A DNA stretch of 12,880 nt from MADRE2 sp964397015 (GTDB taxonomy: Bacteria > Desulfobacterota > Desulfobacteria > Desulfobacterales > Desulfobacteraceae): assembly GCA_964397015.1 (NCBI GenBank), contig CAYNHL010000105.1, positions 1-12,880 of the forward strand, in the 5' to 3' direction. Position numbers and translations under genes: made by a program. Below the pieces are notes generated by a model. That model did not search any database. It was not told the DNA's origin and saw only the letters and a program-made list of their open reading frames with translations. Position 1 is the first letter of the stretch. The number at the start of each line of letters is the position of its first letter. Below are positions 7,632 through 12,880 of this stretch, piece after piece.

Positions 7632-8543
7632 ATGGTAAACGGTTTTATTGCGATTGACAAGCCAGAAGGCATGTCTTCGGCGCGCGTGGTTTCCTGCCTG
7701 AAAAAGATTTTGGGAATTTCCAAAATTGGTCATACCGGTACTCTCGATCCTTTTGCCACCGGGCTCATGCTGTGCGGGATCAACCGCGGGACAAGGCTGA
7801 GCAGGTTTTTCCTTCATGGATCCAAACAGTATAAAGCCACTTTGCATTGCGGCATTGAAACCGATACCCAGGATTTGACCGGGACAGTAATAAAGTCAGC
7901 CCCGCCGGATTTTGGCCCCCCGGATGACGTTGAAATAAAAAATATCATTTCATCCTTTGCCGGAAAGCAGCAGCAGGTGCCCCCGGTTTACTCCGCTTTG
8001 AAACATATGGGAAAACCATTGTACGAATATGCCCGGGATGGAAAGCCCGTGGTAAAACCTCCCCGTGAAATTACAGTTTTCGATATAAGGGTGATGGAAA
8101 TCGATTGGCCCCATATAGTAATCCGGGTCGACTGTTCATCCGGTACCTATATCCGTACCCTGGCCACTGATATCGGCCGCCGGATCGGATGCGGTGCCCA
8201 CTTGAAGTCACTGCGCCGGACAGAATCCTGCGGCCACACGGTTGAAAATGCCCTGACCATTGACAGGCTTTCGGAAATGGACCGCGACATCGCCAGAATG
8301 CAGGTGATTCCCATGGCCGAGGCAATTGCATTTATGCCCCAGATTACCGTGGATGATGACGCGGCGCGGCAGATATCTTTCGGCCGCAAAATTCAGCTTG
8401 ACAGGTTTTTTGGGCTTGTGGACGGCCAAGATTCCTTCTGGCGTATCCTGAACCGTTCAGGCGAAATAATTGCCGTGATCGAGCGGGATACGGTAAAGCA
8501 TGAGTATAATTACTGTTGCGTTTTGACAAACCAGCTGGTATAA
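7632..8543 (+). CDS. truB: tRNA pseudouridine(55) synthase TruB
   Basis: TruB converts U55 in the T loop of tRNAs to pseudouridine and also acts as a tRNA chaperone. Of 303 residues, the catalytic motif GHTGTLDPFATG holds the nucleophile Asp39 (H34 T35 G36 T37 L38 D39). Other family marks are YKATLHCGIETDTQDLTG (about 71-88), QVPPVYSALK (115-124) and the C-terminal active-site segment DCSSGTYIRTLATDIG (about 166-181). The last 60 residues form a short C-terminal RNA-binding domain. The ribosome site is weak and the rbfA stop is only 6 bases away, which suggests translational coupling. Its stop codon TAA (8541-8543) lies inside the -10 box of the rpsO promoter. Confidence 0.96.
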   Translation: MVNGFIAIDKPEGMSSARVVSCLKKILGISKIGHTGTLDPFATGLMLCGINRGTRLSRFFLHGSKQYKATLHCGIETDTQDLTGTVIKSAPPDFGPPDDVEIKNIISSFAGKQQQVPPVYSALKHMGKPLYEYARDGKPVVKPPREITVFDIRVMEIDWPHIVIRVDCSSGTYIRTLATDIGRRIGCGAHLKSLRRTESCGHTVENALTIDRLSEMDRDIARMQVIPMAEAIAFMPQITVDDDAARQISFGRKIQLDRFFGLVDGQDSFWRILNRSGEIIAVIERDTVKHEYNYCCVLTNQLV

Positions 8544-8544
8544 T
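8516..8544 (+). promoter_or_regulatory. Extended -10 promoter for rpsO, overlapping the truB 3' end
   Basis: TTGCGT (8516-8521) is followed after 17 bases by a perfect TATAAT (8539-8544), preceded by TGG (8536-8538), i.e. the extended -10 form TGnTATAAT. Transcription would start near 8551 and give rpsO a leader of about 127 nt. E. coli rpsO also has its own promoter between truB and rpsO. A closer TTGACA (8523-8528) is only 10 bases from the -10 box and cannot serve as its -35. Confidence 0.7.
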
Positions 8545-8561
8545 CCCACTTTCTTGAAGCA

Positions 8562-8643
8562 GGTGTATGAAACGGTTTTGGCCCGGGGTCTGAATGGAAT
8601 ATTGGATCCGGACCGCAAAATTGATCGTTTCGTTACTTACACC
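8562..8643 (+). promoter_or_regulatory. Structured 5' leader of rpsO, candidate S15 autoregulatory RNA
   Basis: Four co-axial pairing blocks fold almost the whole truB-rpsO gap. They are GGTGTA (8562-8567) with TACACC (8638-8643), GAAACG (8569-8574) with CGTTTC (8626-8631), TTTTG (8576-8580) with CAAAA (8616-8620), and GGTCTG (8587-8592) with CGGACC (8609-8614, one T-G pair). Together that is 23 pairs interrupted by internal loops. The structure lies between the rpsO promoter and its ribosome-binding site. S15 represses its own mRNA through different leader folds in several bacterial groups; applying that here is inference. Confidence 0.5.
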
Positions 8644-8663
8644 CACATTTTTTATTCCAGAAT

Positions 8664-8670
8664 AAAGGAG
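8664..8670 (+). promoter_or_regulatory. Ribosome-binding site fixing the GTG start of rpsO
   Basis: AAAGGAG lies seven bases before the GTG at 8678. No in-frame ATG at the right place gives a full-length S15, so this site decides the non-ATG start. Confidence 0.85.
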
Positions 8671-8677
8671 TTTTGTC

Positions 8678-8947
8678 GTGGTATTATTGGCAGAGAACAA
8701 AGAGGAGATGATTGAAAAATTCAAGCTCCACGAGTCGGATACCGGTTCACCTGAAGTCCAGGTGGCCATTCTAACCCATCGCATCAGCTATCTTACAGAG
8801 CATCTCAAGATTCATAAAAAAGATCATCATTCCCGGAGAGGATTGCTGATCCTTGTCGGAAGGCGCAGAAGTCTTCTGGATTATCTCAAGAAAAACGATA
8901 TCGGTCGATATCGGTCGCTGATCGAAAGACTCGGTCTTAGAAGGTAA
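8678..8947 (+). CDS. rpsO: 30S ribosomal protein S15
   Basis: S15 binds the helix 20/21/22 three-way junction of 16S rRNA and nucleates platform assembly. The product is exactly 89 residues, the usual length. It carries the family core: DTGSPEVQVAILTHRI (about 21-36), then HKKDHHSRRGLLILVGRRR (about 47-65), LLDYLKK and the invariant end LIERLGLRR. The start is GTG with a strong AAAGGAG. It sits between truB and pnp as in many bacteria. It has its own promoter and a folded leader upstream and a terminator-like hairpin 10 bases after its stop, so it can be transcribed as a single gene as well as with its neighbours. Confidence 0.98.
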   Translation: MVLLAENKEEMIEKFKLHESDTGSPEVQVAILTHRISYLTEHLKIHKKDHHSRRGLLILVGRRRSLLDYLKKNDIGRYRSLIERLGLRR

Positions 8948-8957
8948 CATGTCTTTG

Positions 8958-9003
8958 TGCCGGTTCCCTGCTGTTATCTCTGCGGGAACCGGCATTATTG
9001 TTT
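8958..9003 (+). terminator. Terminator-like hairpin after rpsO
   Basis: TGCCGGTTCCC (8958-8968) pairs perfectly over 11 bp with GGGAACCGGCA (8984-8994). Two further pairs (8970-8971 with 8982-8983) extend it behind a bulged T. TTATTGTTT (8995-9003) follows, a T-rich but interrupted tail, so termination is likely partial and pnp can still be read from upstream. E. coli has a comparable terminator between rpsO and pnp. Confidence 0.75.
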
Positions 9004-9043
9004 CAACCCGGCGGAAACCTGCGGGAAGTCCCATAAATAAGTT

Positions 9044-9085
9044 CGCACATCTGTCATCAAGCACCGGTTTGATGCCGGATGTGCG
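9044..9085 (+). promoter_or_regulatory. Second hairpin in the pnp leader, candidate RNase III/PNPase control site
   Basis: CGCACATC (9044-9051) pairs with GATGTGCG (9078-9085). After a 3 x 3 internal loop, CATCAA (9055-9060) pairs with TTGATG (9069-9074) around an 8-base loop. The stem ends 59 bases before the pnp start codon. In E. coli a leader stem in the same place is cut by RNase III and then removed by PNPase, which represses pnp. The similarity is in position and shape only; a weak T tail (GTTTATTGTTT) means a second leaky terminator is also possible. Confidence 0.55.
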
Positions 9086-9130
9086 GGTTTATTGTTTATA
9101 AGACTTTCCTCAAGTGCCGCTTTTTCAATT

Positions 9131-9136
9131 CAGGAG
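9131..9136 (+). promoter_or_regulatory. Ribosome-binding site fixing the pnp start
   Basis: CAGGAG lies eight bases before ATG 9145, which begins MEKVCKTTINGKEFS, a normal PNPase N terminus. It rules against the in-frame ATG at 9079, which lies within the leader hairpin. Confidence 0.85.
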
Positions 9137-9144
9137 TAAATCAG

Positions 9145-11232
9145 ATGGAAAAAGTATGTAAAACAACTATTAATGGAAAAGAGTTCAGCATCAGTTCAGG
9201 AAAGATCGCCAAGCAGGCCTCGGGTGCTGTCATGGTTCAATACGGGGAAACAGTCGTGGTTGTCACTGCGGTGGCATCCAAAGAAGCGAAAAAAGATATT
9301 TCTTTTTTACCTCTTACGGTTGAATACCAGGAAAAAATTTATGCGGCCGGACGGATTCCGGGGAATTATTTCCGACGTGAAATCGGACGTCCCAGCGAGG
9401 CAGAGACCTTGACATCCCGTTTGATTGATCGTCCCATCCGCCCCCTTTTCAAGGAAGGATACAACCATGAACTCCAGGTCATTGCCACCGTACTTTCCAT
9501 GGACAAGGAAAATGATCCCGGCATGCTTGCCATGGTGGGCGCATCGGCCGCCCTTGAAATTTCGGATATTCCGTTTGACGGACCGATAGCGGGTATCAAG
9601 GTTGGGCGTGTCAACGGAGAACTGATAGCCAATCCCACAATCGAACAGCTCAAGGAAAGCGATATCGATCTTATGGTGGCCGGTTCAAGGACCGGAGTAG
9701 TCATGGTTGAAGGCGGTGCCAATATCGTGTCTGAAAAAGAGATGCTGGACGCCATCTTTTTCGGTCATGAAGCCATGCAGCCGCTGATCGATCTTCAGGT
9801 CGAGCTGAAAAATGCAGTGGGAAAAGAAAAAAAGGAATTTATTCCCCCGGCTGTCGATGAAGTCCTGGCTGAAAGGATTCTGGATTTTGCAGGCGACCGG
9901 ATCAAGTCAGCTGTACAGACTAAAGACAAGATAGGACGTCAGAATGCGCTGTCCGCCCTGAAAGAGGAAGTGGTTGCCGCTTTTGCAGAAGAATTCGGAG
10001 AACGGACCGGTGAGATCAAGGATATTTTTTCAACCGGGGTGAAAAAAATATCCCGCAAAATCGTTGAAGAAGAGAAAAAGCGTATCGATGGCCGGGCGTT
10101 TGACGAGGTCCGCCAGATCACCTGTGAGGTCGGTTACCTGCCAAGACCGCACGGTTCGGCATTGTTTACCCGGGGAGAGACCCAGGTTTTAGGCGTGCTG
10201 ACACTTGGGTCCGGTATGGATGAACAGCGGGTGGAAACCCTTTCCGGCAACGAAAACCGCAGTTTTATGCTGCATTACAACTTTCCTCCTTTTTCAGTGG
10301 GTGAGTGCCGCAGGCCAGGTGGACCCAGCCGCAGGGATATAGGACATGGAAACCTTGCTACGCGCGCGATTGAAAAGATTCTGCCGGATTCAGAGGCATT
10401 TGAATATACCATCCGTCTGGTCGCGGAAGTCATGGAATCCAACGGGAGTTCTTCCATGGGGACCGTCTGTGCTGCAATCATGGCATTGATGGACGGCGGG
10501 GTACCCATCAAGGCGCCTGTATCGGGCATTGCCATGGGACTTGTCAAAGGACCGGACAGCACGATTGTCCTGTCGGACATCCTCGGGGATGAAGACCATT
10601 TCGGCGACATGGATTTCAAGGTGGCAGGAACAAGGGAGGGCATAACAGCCCTGCAGATGGATATTAAGATCAAGGAACTTTCCAGGGATATAATGGATAC
10701 GGCTTTGACCCAGGCCCGCTCAGGACGGATTCATATCCTGGACAGAATGCTGGAAACCATCGACAAGTCCAGGGAAGAAGTATCTCCGTATGCCCCTAAA
10801 ATTGTCAGCATCCAGATCAATCCCGACAAGATCCGGGATATCATCGGTCCTGGAGGCAAGGTGATCCGTGCCATACAGGCGGATACCAACACTACCCTGG
10901 AAGTCAACGATGCCGGTGTTGTAAAGATTGCCGCGGAAAACGAAGAAGATTCGCAAAAAGCCGTGAAAATGGTGTCCGATATTGCCATGGACCCGGAAAT
11001 TGGTGCTCTTTATGAAGGAGCTGTTGTCAAGATAACGGATTTTGGTGCCTTTGTGAATATCAAGCCGGGCACGGACGGGCTTGTCCATATCTCTGAACTG
11101 GCCGACCACCGTGTGAAAAAAGTTACGGATGTACTCAAGGAAGGTGAAGTGATAACGGTCAAGGTGCTTGATATAACCCGTGATGGTAAAATCAAGCTGA
11201 GCTTGAAGGCTGTCGGGGAAGATGCCCGGTAG
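9145..11232 (+). CDS. pnp: Polyribonucleotide nucleotidyltransferase (PNPase)
   Basis: PNPase is a trimeric 3'-to-5' phosphorolytic exoribonuclease central to mRNA decay. From ATG 9145 it has 695 residues, a normal length. The first RNase PH-like domain (about 10-140) includes YFRREIGRPSEAETL and RLIDRPIRPLF. An all-helical linker follows, then the second RNase PH domain, carrying GDEDHFGDMDFK with D484, D490 and K492, which match the catalytic D486/D492/K494 of E. coli, then AGTREGITALQMDIK. The KH domain has GPGG at 568-571. The S1 domain starts near 622 (GAVVKITDFGAFVNI) and ends at the C terminus. The leader hairpins suggest autoregulation. Its last 11 bases overlap the start of the next gene. 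Confidence 0.98.
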   Translation: MEKVCKTTINGKEFSISSGKIAKQASGAVMVQYGETVVVVTAVASKEAKKDISFLPLTVEYQEKIYAAGRIPGNYFRREIGRPSEAETLTSRLIDRPIRPLFKEGYNHELQVIATVLSMDKENDPGMLAMVGASAALEISDIPFDGPIAGIKVGRVNGELIANPTIEQLKESDIDLMVAGSRTGVVMVEGGANIVSEKEMLDAIFFGHEAMQPLIDLQVELKNAVGKEKKEFIPPAVDEVLAERILDFAGDRIKSAVQTKDKIGRQNALSALKEEVVAAFAEEFGERTGEIKDIFSTGVKKISRKIVEEEKKRIDGRAFDEVRQITCEVGYLPRPHGSALFTRGETQVLGVLTLGSGMDEQRVETLSGNENRSFMLHYNFPPFSVGECRRPGGPSRRDIGHGNLATRAIEKILPDSEAFEYTIRLVAEVMESNGSSSMGTVCAAIMALMDGGVPIKAPVSGIAMGLVKGPDSTIVLSDILGDEDHFGDMDFKVAGTREGITALQMDIKIKELSRDIMDTALTQARSGRIHILDRMLETIDKSREEVSPYAPKIVSIQINPDKIRDIIGPGGKVIRAIQADTNTTLEVNDAGVVKIAAENEEDSQKAVKMVSDIAMDPEIGALYEGAVVKITDFGAFVNIKPGTDGLVHISELADHRVKKVTDVLKEGEVITVKVLDITRDGKIKLSLKAVGEDAR

Positions 11233-12001
11233 CACATTTTCCATCTGTCCGCTGGCAAGCGGCAGCAGTGGAAACGCGGTGCTGATTTCAGCGCCCGGGT
11301 GCAATATTCTGGTGGATGCCGGACTTTCCGGCATCCAGCTTGAAAAACGGCTGGCCCGGGTAGGTGTGTCCCCCGTGGATATTTCAGCATTGATCATCAC
11401 CCATGAGCACACCGATCATATCAAGGGTGCCGGTGTGCTGCACCGGCGCTACCAGATCCCCCTCTACATGAACCGCAATACCTGTCTGGCAGCCGCAGCA
11501 GGCATAGGTAAAATCAAACCCGCGGCCTTTTTTGACTGCGGGACCCCCTTTACCCTGGGGAAAATCAAGGTGGCCCCGTTTTCCATTTCCCATGATGCCG
11601 CCGATCCGGCCGGCATCACGTTTACCCTGGACAATAAAAAACTCGGGCTCGCCACCGACATGGGGGTGATTACCGGCCTGGTGCGCCAGCATCTTAAAGA
11701 ATGTTCCGTGGTATATCTTGAATCAAATCATGACCCTGATATGCTCATGAACGGGTCGTATCCCTGGTCTCTCAAACAGCGGGTCAAGGGTCGGACCGGG
11801 CATCTGTCCAACCTGGACACCCGGGATTTTGTCAGGGACCTGGCCAAAAACAATCTCAAACACGTTATCCTGGCTCACCTGAGTGAGGAAAACAACACCC
11901 CCGGACTGGCCGTTGAAACGGTGAGAAAGGGGCTTGATTCCTGTCATGTCAGTATCGATGTGGCCCTGCCTGATCGGCCCGGTATCCTGGTGCCGGTTTA
12001 G
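11222..12001 (+). CDS. YycJ/WalJ-type metallo-beta-lactamase-fold hydrolase
   Basis: A 259-residue soluble MBL-fold enzyme with no signal peptide. It opens with the family signature CPLASGSSGNA (about 9-19). The metal site motif is HEHTDH (H61, H63, D65, H66), with further ligand candidates H124 (SHD), D146 (ATDMG) and H170 (ESNHD). GHLSN and LAHLSEENN follow, as in YycJ/WalJ proteins. Members of this family are reported as DNA exonucleases linked to repair in Bacillus, but the substrate here is not shown by the sequence. Its ATG lies 11 bases before the pnp TAG end in another frame, so translation is probably coupled to pnp. A role in nucleic acid processing fits that setting but is inference. 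Confidence 0.88.
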   Translation: MPGSTFSICPLASGSSGNAVLISAPGCNILVDAGLSGIQLEKRLARVGVSPVDISALIITHEHTDHIKGAGVLHRRYQIPLYMNRNTCLAAAAGIGKIKPAAFFDCGTPFTLGKIKVAPFSISHDAADPAGITFTLDNKKLGLATDMGVITGLVRQHLKECSVVYLESNHDPDMLMNGSYPWSLKQRVKGRTGHLSNLDTRDFVRDLAKNNLKHVILAHLSEENNTPGLAVETVRKGLDSCHVSIDVALPDRPGILVPV

Positions 12002-12034
12002 CTTCGCGTTCAGCTATACTGTCCGTTATGCACA

Positions 12035-12880
12035 TTATACACGGGGCGGGGATGCTGTCGAAATTTTTTCTTTTTCCAGCAGGTGAAAATATTCTCCTCT
12101 CAATGCCACAAGTTCGTCGTGACTTCCGCTCTCCTTTATCCGTCCGTTACGGATCAGGTAAATGGTATCACATGCCTGGACCGTGCTGAGCCGGTGTGCT
12201 ATGATGATGGAAGTCCTGCTGGCCATGAGGCGGTTTATGGCATCGTGAATCCTGATTTCAGACCTGGAATCCATATAGGAGGTCGCTTCGTCAAAAATGA
12301 TCAGGTCGGCATTTGCTGCAAATGCCCTGGCAATACAGACCAGTTGTTTTTCCCCGCTTGAAAGGGGTCGCCCGTCCTGGTGAATTTTGGTGTAAAGGCC
12401 CTGGTATCGGTCAAAAAGAAAATTACAGTTGGCCAGTTTCAGGGTATGTTCCAGCATGGCATCTGTCTGGCCGCTGCCGGGAGGAAGGATATTGTCCTTG
12501 ATGGTCCCGGAGAAAAGGACCGGGTCCTGCATGACCAGGGCCATTCTCTGCCGGACATTTGACATGGCAAAGGTGCCCTGGTCCTTGCCGTTGACCAGAA
12601 TTTTTCCGGAATCCGGCGCATAAAAACCGGACAGCAGGTTGATCAAAGAGCTTTTACCTGCCCCGGTGCGGCCGACGATTCCGATAGAATGCCCTTCAGG
12701 CAGAAAAAAGCTGATATCCGTGAGCACGGGTTGATTTTCATGGTATGAGAAACAGACATCCTTGAATTCGACTGACTGGATGGAGGAAAGGTTGTTGTCT
12801 CCCTTGGCGCGCCGTTGAAGAGCCGGTTGATGATTGAAAATGGTGAAAATGCGTTCACCCGATGCAAGGGCATTCTGAAG
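12035..12880 (-). CDS. ABC exporter half-transporter, ATP-binding C-terminal part (5' end outside window)
   Basis: On the minus strand the frame is open from the right edge (12880) to the TAA at 12035-12037, giving 281 residues. The first residues (LQNALASGERIFTIF) match the linker after the last membrane helix of MsbA/MdlB-type exporters, so the membrane domain lies beyond the window. Numbering from the edge, Walker A is GRTGAGKSS (70-78), the Q-loop glutamine is 118 and the signature is LSSGEKQ (173-179), a variant of LSGGQ. Walker B ends with FDEATS (D197, E198), the D-loop is YMD, and the switch histidine is H229. All catalytic residues are present. The substrate cannot be told. It converges with the MBL gene across 33 bases with no obvious terminator. 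The GTG at 12727 is internal. Confidence 0.93.
   Translation of the reverse strand, partial: LQNALASGERIFTIFNHQPALQRRAKGDNNLSSIQSVEFKDVCFSYHENQPVLTDISFFLPEGHSIGIVGRTGAGKSSLINLLSGFYAPDSGKILVNGKDQGTFAMSNVRQRMALVMQDPVLFSGTIKDNILPPGSGQTDAMLEHTLKLANCNFLFDRYQGLYTKIHQDGRPLSSGEKQLVCIARAFAANADLIIFDEATSYMDSRSEIRIHDAINRLMASRTSIIIAHRLSTVQACDTIYLIRNGRIKESGSHDELVALRGEYFHLLEKEKISTASPPRV

Noticed and set aside
8523..8544. TTGACA followed by TATAAT as a promoter pair
   Set aside because: The boxes are only 10 bases apart. TTGCGT at 8516-8521 gives the correct 17-base spacing.
8896..8915. 10-bp tandem repeat CGATATCGGT in rpsO
   Set aside because: It encodes the conserved DIGRYRSLIE segment of S15, so it is a by-product of normal coding sequence.
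9079..9144. An upstream in-frame ATG that would add 22 residues to PNPase
   Set aside because: It lies in the right arm of the leader hairpin, has no ribosome site, and the added residues do not look like a PNPase N terminus. ATG 9145 has CAGGAG at the right distance.
10720..11412. A 230-residue open frame on the minus strand across the end of pnp and the start of the MBL gene
   Set aside because: It is antisense to two well-supported genes and resembles no recognised family. The same holds for other long antisense frames, such as 5790-6389 within infB.
12002..12034. A bidirectional terminator between the convergent MBL and ABC genes
   Set aside because: No convincing stem with a T tract on either strand could be drawn in these 33 bases.
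12035..12727. A 230-residue stand-alone ABC ATPase starting at GTG 12727
   Set aside because: The frame stays open to the window edge, and the upstream residues form the expected exporter linker and first strands of the ATPase domain, so GTG 12727 is internal.

Overview
The window is a housekeeping translation and RNA-metabolism region of a bacterial chromosome with about 50% G+C. Protein style suggests a Gram-negative Desulfobacterota-type (former Deltaproteobacteria, Desulfobacterales-like) organism. The grounds are the order rimP-nusA-infB-rbfA-truB-rpsO-pnp, the long Lys/Glu-rich IF2 linker, and the single-repeat NusA with an acidic tail. That placement is inference from gene style, not from a database match.

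Layout: (1) The 3' four-fifths of pheT enters from the left edge. (2) A near-consensus sigma-70 promoter drives a complete tRNA-Gly(CCC) with encoded CCA. It is followed by a roughly 200-nt leader holding a perfect 17-bp tandem duplication and a Rho-independent terminator. (3) A tight co-directional run follows: rimP, nusA, infB, rbfA, truB. (4) A second promoter whose -10 box contains the truB stop codon precedes a leader able to form a long imperfect stem, then rpsO with a GTG start. (5) The rpsO-pnp gap holds two clear hairpins, one terminator-like and one candidate RNase III/autoregulation hairpin. (6) pnp overlaps by 11 nt a YycJ/WalJ-type metallo-beta-lactamase-fold nuclease. (7) Convergent on the minus strand is the ATP-binding end of an ABC exporter, which runs off the right edge.

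The proteins act in one process. RimP and RbfA mature the 30S subunit, S15 nucleates the 30S platform, and IF2 starts translation. TruB makes psi55 in tRNA, NusA controls transcription pausing, termination and antitermination, and PNPase turns RNA over. PheT and tRNA-Gly supply the aminoacylation side. The arrangement of a tRNA, a terminator and then rimP resembles the metY-rimP-nusA-infB operon of E. coli. The hairpins around rpsO and pnp resemble the control regions that E. coli uses for S15 and PNPase autoregulation.

I see no mobile element, CRISPR array, defence gene set or unknown multi-gene system. The items worth a second look are regulatory RNA structures: the tRNA-headed operon leader, the rpsO leader fold and the double hairpin before pnp.
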